This document shows positions 26,681 to 34,706 of a DNA stretch of 64,000 bases, piece after piece. Origin of the DNA: DATBVX01 sp035263105 (GTDB lineage: Bacteria; Pseudomonadota; Gammaproteobacteria; Steroidobacterales; Steroidobacteraceae); assembly GCA_035263105.1 (NCBI GenBank), contig DATFRO010000021.1, positions 1 through 64,000 on the forward strand, written 5' to 3'. The translations under genes and the position numbers were made by a program. Under the pieces are notes generated by a model. That model was not told where the DNA came from. It was given only the letters and a program-made list of their open reading frames with translations, and did no database searches. Positions within the stretch are counted from its first letter, which is position 1. Each line of letters starts with the position of its first letter.

Positions 26681-28331
26681 GCGCGAACAGCGCCGCCAGC
26701 GCCTCGAGCAATCCCGCGCTACCACCACCGTGACCGCCGCCGCCGCCTGAAGGAGGCGGTGGTGTGCTGCCCTGCGAGACGAGCAACGTGACATTCACGG
26801 AGTTGTTCTGCGCTGCGCCGTCGTTGGCTGCGGCGAGGCTCGCCGTGCTCACGAAAGTACCGGCCTGCATGCCGAGCATGCTGACGTCGATGTGATGTGA
26901 GCTGCCGGCCGCGAGCGTGCCGAGATCGCAGGTGATCGCGCCGGCGCCACTCGAGCAACTGCCGACGTCGGGCGTCGCGCTCTGCACATTGAGCGCACCG
27001 GGCACCGAGATGCTGACCATCGCTCCGGTGACGGCGGAGGTGCCGACCGAGTCGATCTTGACGCTGAAGCCGAGCGGCTGGTTCGGCAGGCTGGTCACGC
27101 TCGTGGGCGTCGCACTCACGGCCGCATCCGCCACCACCGCCGCCTCGATGCACGCCGCGGCGTTGATCACCGGCTGCATCTGGTCGAGGCTGCATTGGGA
27201 GAAGGTGCTGCTGCCGTTGAGCGTCCCCGCCATCAGGAAGGTCGGCGGCGTGCTCGCGCACGCCTGGTTCTGATTGGGGTCGGACTCCGCGTCGTGCGGC
27301 GCGCCGAACACATGCCCCATCTCGTGCGCGGCGATGAGCGCCGCGGAGGTGTTGCTCACTTCGGCTCCGCCTTCACTGATCGAGACGCCGAAGCGCGGGT
27401 TGCACAGCGAGGCGAGAAACGCGATGCCGACGGTCGAGCCGTCGAAATTGCGCCCGGTCATCAGGTGCGCGATGGCCCGGTTGCGAATCGCCGCCGTCGC
27501 ATTCTTGTAGTCGCCGAACTCGTTGAGGAGCGTGCTCGGGACCGTCGTCGCCGAGAAGGGGTCGTTGCTCGCGCCGAAGACCTGGATCGACGCGACGACG
27601 ATGTGGATGCCGACTTGCCCGGTGAAAATCCCGTCGACCACATTCATGCGCGACACGATGGTCGTCTGGCCGTCGGCCGCATGGTCGGTCGAGAACTCCT
27701 CATCACCGAGCAACGCGACCTCGATCTGCCCGGTCAGCGCCGCGGCGGCGGCGAGCGCCGGGTTGGAACGCAACTCCTCGACCATCGCCTTGTAGCCCGC
27801 GAGCGGCGTCGCGTCCGCCGGCGGCGTGAGCACGCTGCAGAACTGCGGGCCGAGATCAGAGAGCGTATCGGACAGGCGGTAGATCACCATGCCGGCATCG
27901 CTCACGCTTGCGGCGTCGATCATGAAGGGGCGTGCGCGCTGTGACGGCTCGATGGTGTAGAGCTCGTTGCCGTCCCAGAGCATGCCATCGAGCGTGTCCC
28001 CGACCCGCGTCAGTCGCACCCAGGAGCCGCGTACGCCTTTCACTTCGCCACGGTAGACCTGCACAGTGCGCAGCACATCGCGCTCGGTCGCGGGAAGCTG
28101 CGCGAACAAGCGATCGTTCGACTCGAGGGCGACATCGAACTGGCGGCCGTACGCCATGAAACTGAGCGCGGTGAGTGACGCCGGCGGCGTCGCGCGAATG
28201 CCGGCACGCGGCAGCGGCTGCACGGTTTGCAGGGGCTCCGCGTAGAGGATGCGAAAGTCGCGCGCGTCGGCGCACATCGCCACTACGAACAGGGCGATGC
28301 CGCACAGGCTGATGAAAACTCGACGCGCCAT
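26643..28331 (-). CDS. Secreted metzincin metalloprotease with GlyGly-CTERM anchor
   Basis: A 562-residue exported protease. Signal peptide at 1-23; long propeptide-like region; zinc site HEMGHVFGAPH (~331-341), a HExxHxxGxxH metzincin signature, with a downstream FLMAG Met-turn-like segment; a DUF11/CARDB-type beta domain (~405-520); and a tail of Gly-rich linker, hydrophobic LLEALAALFAL and basic RRVRAAAR, the layout of GlyGly-CTERM sorting signals processed by rhombosortase. This implies type II secretion and surface attachment. No rhombosortase gene is visible here. Confidence 0.88.
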   Translation of the reverse strand: MARRVFISLCGIALFVVAMCADARDFRILYAEPLQTVQPLPRAGIRATPPASLTALSFMAYGRQFDVALESNDRLFAQLPATERDVLRTVQVYRGEVKGVRGSWVRLTRVGDTLDGMLWDGNELYTIEPSQRARPFMIDAASVSDAGMVIYRLSDTLSDLGPQFCSVLTPPADATPLAGYKAMVEELRSNPALAAAAALTGQIEVALLGDEEFSTDHAADGQTTIVSRMNVVDGIFTGQVGIHIVVASIQVFGASNDPFSATTVPSTLLNEFGDYKNATAAIRNRAIAHLMTGRNFDGSTVGIAFLASLCNPRFGVSISEGGAEVSNTSAALIAAHEMGHVFGAPHDAESDPNQNQACASTPPTFLMAGTLNGSSTFSQCSLDQMQPVINAAACIEAAVVADAAVSATPTSVTSLPNQPLGFSVKIDSVGTSAVTGAMVSISVPGALNVQSATPDVGSCSSGAGAITCDLGTLAAGSSHHIDVSMLGMQAGTFVSTASLAAANDGAAQNNSVNVTLLVSQGSTPPPPSGGGGGHGGGSAGLLEALAALFALSRRVRAAARSA

Positions 28332-28498
28332 GGACCGGTTCCTCTGGCCCCTTATCGTTCCCCGTATATCAGGTGTGGAGTGCCGCGCGAGTGAAATGAT
28401 TCACGCTTGACTGCTCGTGCGCCACTTGTCGCCGAACTCCGACAGAATCACGCGCCTTCCGCTCGCGCGAGTGCTTGATCCGACAGCGCGACGGCGCG

Positions 28499-29713
28499 TT
28501 AGTGCGCGTCCTTCAACGCCACGGCCGCATCGGCGATGCGCGCGGCGTCGAGGCGCGCGCGTTCAGCGATGAGCTTGCGCGCCGCCATGTAATCCTTGGC
28601 GTTGTTGAGTGCATCGACTGCAATCAGCTCGCCTGCGCGCAGGTAGCACAGGCAAAAGCTGCGCGCCGCGGGATCGCCGCGCATCACGAACGAATCGTAG
28701 CCCTGCGAGAGTCCGACGATGAGGAGCTTCAAGTCGTACTGGTCGGACCAGAACCACGGCACCTTGTCGTGCACCACGGGCTTGCCGACCATGTTGGCGG
28801 CGGCGCTGCGCGCCTGCTCGAACGCGTTGTCGACCGATTCGAGGCGCACGCGCCGTCCGTAGCGCGGACTCGGATGATTGGTGCAGTCGCCCGCGGCGAA
28901 GACGTCGGGCGCGCTGGTGCGGCAATGCTCATCGACCAGGATGCCGTTGTCGCAGGCGATGCCGGCCGCGCTCGCGAGATCCGTGACCGGAAGAATGCCG
29001 ATGCCGACGACGACCACGTCGGCACGAAAGCGCCGGCCGTCCGCGCAGACGACTTCGTGCACTTCAGTATCGCCGACGAACTCGGTGACCGTGGTGTTGA
29101 AGTGCAGCTTCACACCACGCGCCGTGTGCTCGTTGGCGTAGAACGTCGACACGATCGGCGCGACCACGCGGCTCATGGCGCGCTCGGTCATCTCCAGCAC
29201 CGTCACGTCGTATCCGAGCTGCAGGCAGGTCGCGGCGACTTCGAGGCCGATATAGCCCGCGCCCACGACCACGAGACGCGCGCCTGGACGAAATCGTCCA
29301 CGCAGCTGGATGACGTCATCGTACGTGCGCAATTCGACCACGCCCTGGAGCTTCAGCCCCGGAACGTTGAGCGGACGCCCGCGACTGCCGGTGCAGAGGA
29401 GCACGCGATCGTAGGACAGGGTCTCGCCGGTGCTGAGCGTGGCCTGGTGCTGATCGCAGGCAATGGCCGTGACGCGGGTGCCGAGCTTCAACTCGATGCG
29501 TGCCTGTTCGTAGTAGGAGGCGGCCTTGAGGAGCGAGCGCTCGAACGGCAGCTCACCGGCGAGGAGCTTCTTGGAAAGCGGCGGCCGCTGATACGGAAGA
29601 TGCGGCTCGGCGCCGACGAGGACGATCCGTCCGGTGAAGCCTTCCTTGCGTAACGCCTCGGCGCCGTGCACTCCGGCGTGGCTCGCGCCGACGATGAGTA
29701 TTGTGTCCGACAA
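28499..29713 (-). CDS. FAD/NAD(P)-dependent ferredoxin reductase family protein
   Basis: A 404-residue flavoprotein: FAD fold at the start (ILIVGASHAGVHGAEALR), PYQRPPLSKKLLAGE, a second Rossmann motif for NAD(P)H (VVVGAGYIGLEVAA, ~150), the DVFAAGDC FAD motif (~280), and a C-terminal reductase domain (WFWSDQYDLKLLIVG). These features match rhodocoxin/putidaredoxin-type reductases that pass electrons to a [2Fe-2S] ferredoxin or P450. The start was set at TTG 29713 because a GGGGGG ribosome site is there and the family begins here; the frame is open further upstream. No P450 is nearby. Confidence 0.9.
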   Translation of the reverse strand: MSDTILIVGASHAGVHGAEALRKEGFTGRIVLVGAEPHLPYQRPPLSKKLLAGELPFERSLLKAASYYEQARIELKLGTRVTAIACDQHQATLSTGETLSYDRVLLCTGSRGRPLNVPGLKLQGVVELRTYDDVIQLRGRFRPGARLVVVGAGYIGLEVAATCLQLGYDVTVLEMTERAMSRVVAPIVSTFYANEHTARGVKLHFNTTVTEFVGDTEVHEVVCADGRRFRADVVVVGIGILPVTDLASAAGIACDNGILVDEHCRTSAPDVFAAGDCTNHPSPRYGRRVRLESVDNAFEQARSAAANMVGKPVVHDKVPWFWSDQYDLKLLIVGLSQGYDSFVMRGDPAARSFCLCYLRAGELIAVDALNNAKDYMAARKLIAERARLDAARIADAAVALKDAH

Positions 29714-29931
29714 TCGATCCCCCCTTACGCAGAGGAGATGATAGAGCAGGGCGCTGGTATGCTCGCACCAAACGAACGCAACCCGCGGCCGGAGGTGCGC
29801 CAGACTGGTGCATTGCAGGGGAATCCGGCCGGCGCCACGCGCTTCAAGTGGCTGTTTGCAAGGCTGGCGGTGGCGGCATGAAAGCTGCATCGGCCCGGCA
29901 AACCTGGAACAACTCGCGTCGAGGTCTGGCG

Positions 29932-30270
29932 ATGAAACTCATCACCGCGATCATCAAGCCCTTCAAGCTCGACGACGTGCGTGCCGCGCTGTCGGAGCTC
30001 GGCATCTCCGGCATGACCGTCACCGAGGTGAAAGGCTTCGGTCGCCAGCGCGGTCACACCGAGCTCTACCGCGGCGCCGAGTACGTGGTGGATTTCGTGC
30101 CCAAGACCCGCATCGAAGTGGGCGTGCGTGATGATCTCGTCGACCAGGTGATCGAGGCGATCACCGGTGCCGCGAAAACCGGCAAGGTCGGCGATGGGAA
30201 GATCTTCGTCACCGACATCGAACGCACCCTGCGCATCCGCACCGGCGAGACCGACGACGCCGCCCTCTAG
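29932..30270 (+). CDS. glnB: PII nitrogen regulatory protein
   Basis: A 112-residue PII trimer subunit: MKLITAIIKPFKLDDVRAAL, the T-loop GRQRGHTELYRGAEYVVDFVPK with the uridylylated Tyr51, and the B/C-loop region GKVGDGKIFV...RIRTGETDDAAL. It senses 2-oxoglutarate and ATP/ADP and controls glutamine synthetase regulation. With no amtB next to it, GlnB rather than GlnK is the more likely role. ATG 29932 matches the family start exactly. Confidence 0.95.
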   Translation: MKLITAIIKPFKLDDVRAALSELGISGMTVTEVKGFGRQRGHTELYRGAEYVVDFVPKTRIEVGVRDDLVDQVIEAITGAAKTGKVGDGKIFVTDIERTLRIRTGETDDAAL

Positions 30271-30344
30271 AACGTGCGAAGGACCGCTCGCCAATCGCGG
30301 CGCGGCCTTCGCGGTTTCAATCTGTTGAGGTCCAGCGCTCCGAT

Positions 30345-30485
30345 CTAGGCCAGCGTGCCGCCGGGCAGGCACATCGCGGTCGTGCCGCCGATGATCAGCG
30401 CCGTCATGCTCAGGAACGCGAAGGTCGCGAGGATCTGTTCCACTCTCTTGCGCCATCCCGTCTTCGAACCGAACTGCGTGCTCAT
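30345..30485 (-). CDS. 46-residue membrane peptide
   Basis: A short gene reading MSTQFGSKTGWRKRVEQ followed by one hydrophobic segment (ILATFAFLSMTALIIGG) and a short tail with one Cys (MCLPGGTLA). A good GGGAGA ribosome site lies 6 bp before the ATG. The basic N-terminus suggests it stays inside with the C-terminus outside. No family recognised. Its ribosome site lies in a possible hairpin (see 30490-30530). Confidence 0.6.
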   Translation of the reverse strand: MSTQFGSKTGWRKRVEQILATFAFLSMTALIIGGTTAMCLPGGTLA

Positions 30486-30489
30486 GTTG

Positions 30490-30530
30490 TGTCTCCCGTG
30501 GCTGCGAACCGAATCTCATCTGGGGAGACA
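30490..30530 (-). promoter_or_regulatory. Possible hairpin hiding the ribosome site of the 46-aa peptide
   Basis: On the minus strand TGTCTCCC (30530-30523) is a perfect complement of GGGAGACA (30497-30490), which contains the Shine-Dalgarno sequence of the small gene. The loop is 25 nt. Pairing would block initiation; opening it would permit translation. Confidence 0.4.
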
Positions 30531-30659
30531 TGATGGCGGAGGTTGCGCCGCGCGACTGTCAACCGGGCGACACAGCGAACAGGGTGGTCGGCAGCGCGCT
30601 CACCGGCGCGATCCGCCCTGCCGCAGGCGATGGAGCGTCGTGCGCTAGAATGCGCGGCC

Positions 30660-31040
30660 ATGACCGATCCGCAACGAGAAGCCGCGCGCCTGCTGGCGCT
30701 GGGCACCCAGCGTCGACACATCTTTCTCTGCGTGGGCGGCAAGTGCGCACCGCGTGAGCGACAGCAGGAATCATGGGAGTTTCTCAAGCGCAGGCTGAGG
30801 GAGCTCGGACTCGTTGACCGGCCGGGCGGCGTGCTGAGAACCAAGGCGGATTGCCTGCGCATCTGTGTCGGCGGCCCGATCGCGGTCGTATATCCCGAAG
30901 GGACCTGGTATCGGGACTGCACGCCGGCCAATCTCGAAACGATCATCAACGAGCACCTCCTCGGCGGGCGTCCGGTCGCGAGCCTCGCGTTCGCGAGCAA
31001 TCCGTTGCCGGACCCCGCGGCGAACAGCAGCGGCGACTAG
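30660..31040 (+). CDS. Thioredoxin-like [2Fe-2S] ferredoxin
   Basis: A 126-residue protein of the (2Fe-2S) ferredoxin family with a thioredoxin fold. Cluster ligands: CVGGKC (C-x4-C, ~residues 24-29) and CLRIC (C-x3-C, ~65-69). The downstream VGGPIAVVYPEGTWYRDCTP is typical. It is probably an electron carrier; the nearby flavoprotein reductase (28499) is a possible but unproven partner. It lies 18 bp before the quinone reductase gene, so the two are likely co-transcribed. Confidence 0.88.
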   Translation: MTDPQREAARLLALGTQRRHIFLCVGGKCAPRERQQESWEFLKRRLRELGLVDRPGGVLRTKADCLRICVGGPIAVVYPEGTWYRDCTPANLETIINEHLLGGRPVASLAFASNPLPDPAANSSGD

Positions 31041-31058
31041 CTCGCAAAGGACCGCGCC

Positions 31059-32030
31059 ATGCCCAAGGCGATTCGCATCTACAAGCACGGCGGTCCCGAG
31101 GTGATGCGCTGGGAGGAAGTGCCGGTCGGCGAGCCCGGCGCAGGCGAAGTGCGCGTGCGCCACACCGCCATCGGGCTCAACTTCATCGACGTCTACGATC
31201 GTACCGGGCTCTATCCGCTCACGCTGCCGAGCGGCCTGGGCCGCGAAGCGGCGGGCGTCGTGGAGGCGGTCGGCAAGAAAGTGCGCGGATTGAAGCGCGG
31301 CGATCGTGTCGCCTACACCTACCCGGTGACTGGTGCCTATTCCGAGGTGCGAATCTGTCCCGCCGAGCGGCTGGTGAAGGTTCCCGCGGGTGTCTCCGAC
31401 CCGCAGGCCGCGGCGATCATGTTGAAGGGACTGACAGCGCAATACCTGCTGCGCCAGACCTATCGCGTGAAGCGCGGTGACGCGGTGCTGATTCATTCGG
31501 CCGCGGGAGGCGTCGGCTCGATCGCGACGCAATGGGCGCGTCACCTTGGCGCGAAGGTCATCGGCGTCGTCGGCAACGATGAGAAAGCCAGGCTCGCGAA
31601 GCGCGACGGCTGTCATCACGTGATCGTCGGCAACAACGATCTCGCCGCCAGGGTGAAGGCACTGACGAAGGGCGAGGGCGTCAACGTCGTTTACGATTCC
31701 GTTGGCAAAGACACTTTCACCGCATCACTCGACAGTCTCCGGCCGCTCGGCATGATGGTGACCTTCGGCAACTCCTCCGGCCCCGCGCCGCTGGTGTCGC
31801 CGCTCGAGCTCGCGCGCCGCGGCTCGCTGTTTCTCACTCGTCCCTCGCTCTTCAACTACGTCGCCACGCGGGCCGCGCTCGAGAGTGCAGCGCGCGACCT
31901 TTTCGGCGTCGTCAAGCGCGGCGCGGTCAAGATCCGGATTGGGCAAAGTTATCCACTCGAAGATGTAGCAACTGCCCATCGCGATCTGGAATCCCGCCGC
32001 ACCACGGGTTCGACGATCCTCATCCCCTGA
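31059..32030 (+). CDS. NADPH:quinone oxidoreductase (zinc-free MDR family)
   Basis: A 323-residue QorA-type enzyme: GroES-like N-terminal half (KAIRIYKHGGPEVMRWEEV, GLNFIDVYDRTGLYP), then Rossmann domain with HSAAGGVGSIATQWAR. No zinc ligands, as expected for quinone reductases. It reduces quinones by one electron each using NADPH. A strong terminator follows at once. Confidence 0.93.
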   Translation: MPKAIRIYKHGGPEVMRWEEVPVGEPGAGEVRVRHTAIGLNFIDVYDRTGLYPLTLPSGLGREAAGVVEAVGKKVRGLKRGDRVAYTYPVTGAYSEVRICPAERLVKVPAGVSDPQAAAIMLKGLTAQYLLRQTYRVKRGDAVLIHSAAGGVGSIATQWARHLGAKVIGVVGNDEKARLAKRDGCHHVIVGNNDLAARVKALTKGEGVNVVYDSVGKDTFTASLDSLRPLGMMVTFGNSSGPAPLVSPLELARRGSLFLTRPSLFNYVATRAALESAARDLFGVVKRGAVKIRIGQSYPLEDVATAHRDLESRRTTGSTILIP

Positions 32031-32031
32031 T

Positions 32032-32054
32032 TCCCGCCGCAGCGCGGGATTTTT
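32032..32054 (+). terminator. Rho-independent terminator after the quinone reductase
   Basis: Stem TCCCGC/GCGGGA with a 6-nt loop followed by TTTTT, directly after the stop codon. Confidence 0.8.
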
Positions 32055-32227
32055 CGCCCCCGCGCGCAGTCTCAAATCTGGCCTGATCGTCAGGACCGTG
32101 AAGTGGCCCCGGTAAGGCCGCTGCCGCGGTCAGGCAGAATGCCGCTCGCTGTAGGAGCCTGCTGACAATCGCGCAAAGGACGGCGTTGCAGAGCAGGCAG
32201 CGGATGCCCGGAGGCGAGTCCGACTCG

Positions 32228-34054
32228 ATGAGCATCTCCAGGGAAGTGACATCAGGAATGGCGGCGTGGATGACGCTCTTCGGCGTCACGATGGCCGTCG
32301 ACTTGCTGCACACCGCCGCAGCGCAGGAAGCGCCACTCGCAGCGGCACCTGCAAGCCCTCAGTCCGCGTCTGTTGAATCCGCGCCGGTCGAGACAGCGCG
32401 CGCTGCAGCTGCGCCTGACGAGACTACACCGACTGAAGCGGCCCCAGGCGAGTCTGCACCCGCCGAAAATCCGCCACCGGGAGGCTCGCGTCCCGGCATT
32501 CCAACCGATGCGGAGCTCGAGGAACGCGGCGCCGTCATCGGCCGCATCGTGCTCAACATCGCCAACATCTTCAACGAAGCCGATCCGCGCGAGGACAAGG
32601 CGCTCTACCGGCTCGCGAACCGCCTGCACATCAAGACGCGCGAGGACACGGTGCGCAGTCAGCTGCTCTTCAAGGAAGGCGATCGCTACGACGCGCGCGT
32701 CCTGGGCGAAACGGAGCGGAACCTGCGCGACCTCGACTACCTGCACGATGCGCACATCCGTCCTTACGGCTACGACGGCAACGCCAACAAGGTCGACATC
32801 GTCGTGACCACGCGCGACGTCTGGTCGTTGCAGCCCGGCATCTCCTTCTCGCGCAAGGGCGGCGAGAATGAAGCGAGCGTCGAGCTCGAGGAGGAAAACC
32901 TCTTCGGCCGCGGCAAGGACGTCTCGATCTCCTGGAGCTCGGAAGTCGAGCGCGAGTCGATCCTGCTGCGCTGGCGCGACAAGAATGTCTTCCAGAGCCG
33001 CTGGCAGACCGATCTCGCGTACTCGATCAACGATGACGGGCGGCTGCGGCAGATCATCGCCGACCGGCCGTTCTTCGCGCTCGACACGCGCTGGAGCGCG
33101 GGCGGGACGCTGTTCGACTTCACGCGCGTCGATCCGCGCTACGACCTTGGCCACATCGTCGACGAGTTCAAGCACGAACAATCCTTCGCGGAAATCCGCG
33201 GCGGCTGGTCGGAGGGCCTGGTGAACGGCCGCGCGCTGCGCTGGATCTCGGGCTTTCGCTACGACGACAACCATTTCGCGCTCGCGCCCGGGCGCATTGC
33301 GCCGGCGCAGCTCCCACCGGATCGCAAGCTGGTGTATCCGTGGGTCGGCATCGAATCGATCCAGGACCGGTTCGTCACCACGGAGAATCTCAACAAGATC
33401 GGCCGCACCGAGGACCTCGACTTCGGCACTTCCTACAACCTGATCTTCGGCTGGGCCGACAAGAGTGTCGGCTCGGACCGCGACGCCGCGATCATCGGCG
33501 GCGCGCTGCACAGTGCGCTCAACTGGGCAGGCGGCGATCAGAACCTGTTCTTCAACACGACCGTCGACGGCCGCATCGAATCGCGGCAGATCGCCAACGG
33601 TGTGGTCACGGCCGATGCGCGCTACTACTGGCGCTGGGACCCGAAGCGCGTCTTCTACATGGGCCTCTCCGGCGCGACCAGTGAGAACCTCGACCCGGAA
33701 AACCAGATCCAGCTGGGTGGCGACAACGGACTGCGCGGCTACCCGCTGCGCTACCAGACGGGCAGCAGTCGCGCGCTCTTCACCGTCGAGCAACGCTTCT
33801 TCACCGATTGGTTTCCGTGGCGGCTCTTCTACGTCGGCGCCGCCGTGTTCGCCGATGTCGGTCGCACCTGGGGCCGCGGCTCGGTGGGCGAGCCGAGTCT
33901 CGGCTGGCTGAGCGATGTGGGGTTCGGCTTGCGGCTCGGCAATGCACGCAGCGGCTTCGGCAGCGTGGTGCACATCGACATCGCGTTCCCGCTCAACACC
34001 ACGCCGAGCATCGACAAGGTGCAGCTGCTGCTCGAAACCAAGGACAGTTTCTAG
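32228..34054 (+). CDS. Omp85/BamA-like outer-membrane protein
   Basis: A ~608-residue exported protein. Signal region at ~11-34, a Pro/Ala/Glu-rich linker (~35-90), a POTRA-like repeat (~110-195: RVRSQLLFKEGDRYDARVLGETERNLRDLDYLHDA pattern), and a 16-strand-type barrel ending in ...LLLETKDSF with the terminal Phe of barrel proteins. The near-terminal GLRGYPLRYQTGSSRALFTVEQRFF matches the conserved (V/I)RG(Y/F) lid of Omp85. It may export or insert a surface protein or lipid. Start ATG 32228 is one option; ATG 32204 is another. Confidence 0.8.
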   Translation: MSISREVTSGMAAWMTLFGVTMAVDLLHTAAAQEAPLAAAPASPQSASVESAPVETARAAAAPDETTPTEAAPGESAPAENPPPGGSRPGIPTDAELEERGAVIGRIVLNIANIFNEADPREDKALYRLANRLHIKTREDTVRSQLLFKEGDRYDARVLGETERNLRDLDYLHDAHIRPYGYDGNANKVDIVVTTRDVWSLQPGISFSRKGGENEASVELEEENLFGRGKDVSISWSSEVERESILLRWRDKNVFQSRWQTDLAYSINDDGRLRQIIADRPFFALDTRWSAGGTLFDFTRVDPRYDLGHIVDEFKHEQSFAEIRGGWSEGLVNGRALRWISGFRYDDNHFALAPGRIAPAQLPPDRKLVYPWVGIESIQDRFVTTENLNKIGRTEDLDFGTSYNLIFGWADKSVGSDRDAAIIGGALHSALNWAGGDQNLFFNTTVDGRIESRQIANGVVTADARYYWRWDPKRVFYMGLSGATSENLDPENQIQLGGDNGLRGYPLRYQTGSSRALFTVEQRFFTDWFPWRLFYVGAAVFADVGRTWGRGSVGEPSLGWLSDVGFGLRLGNARSGFGSVVHIDIAFPLNTTPSIDKVQLLLETKDSF

Positions 34055-34548
34055 ACCGCCTGCAGGCTGCGTGCTCCGCGGGCAATCCCCAGCACGCCGC
34101 TGCGCACCACTTCGAGAATCTCACCGCAGCCGGCCGCATCCGTGACGAACGCGCTCACCTGCGCTTCGCTGCTCGTGAGCTCGACGATGTAGCAGTCGGT
34201 GGTCACCGAGAGCACCTTGCCGGCCGCGCGCGCCACCAGGCCCTTCAACGCTTCCTGCTGCTCGCTCGCGACGCGCAGCTTGATGAGCAGCAGCTCGCGC
34301 TCGACGTGCTCGCCGCGCGTCATGTCTTCGACGCTCACCACGTCGACGAGCTTGAGCAGCTGGCTGCTGATCTGGTGGATCACCTGTTCGGATCCCTTGG
34401 TGACCAGCGTGAGGCGCGACACCGAAGGATCGTCCGTGGGCGCAACGCTCAGCGATTCGATGTTGTAGCCGCGCGTGGAGAAGAGCCCCGCGACGCGCGA
34501 CAGCGCGCCCGCTTCGTTCTGCAGCAGAATGCCGATGACGTGACGCAT
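34051..34548 (-). CDS. ilvH: Acetolactate synthase regulatory (small) subunit
   Basis: A 165-residue subunit: ACT domain at the start (GILLQNEAGALSRVAGLFSTRGYNIESLSV) that binds valine for feedback inhibition, and a second ACT-like C-terminal domain. Its stop shares CTAG with the convergent Omp85-like gene. It is divergent from the catalytic subunit gene 158 bp away; usually it follows it in an operon. Confidence 0.95.
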   Translation of the reverse strand: MRHVIGILLQNEAGALSRVAGLFSTRGYNIESLSVAPTDDPSVSRLTLVTKGSEQVIHQISSQLLKLVDVVSVEDMTRGEHVERELLLIKLRVASEQQEALKGLVARAAGKVLSVTTDCYIVELTSSEAQVSAFVTDAAGCGEILEVVRSGVLGIARGARSLQAV

Positions 34549-34706
34549 TTGTCCGACTGACGGGCAGCCCTCGCGAGGATCCGTCGCTCCACCGATGAGA
34601 GATCGCGTCCTACGATAGCCGAACGAAACGCACCCTGCGGCTGAAACTTGCCCACCGCTGATTTGCTGCTAGTCTCTGGACGGACCCTCGGTTTCGATCC
34701 CTGGCA

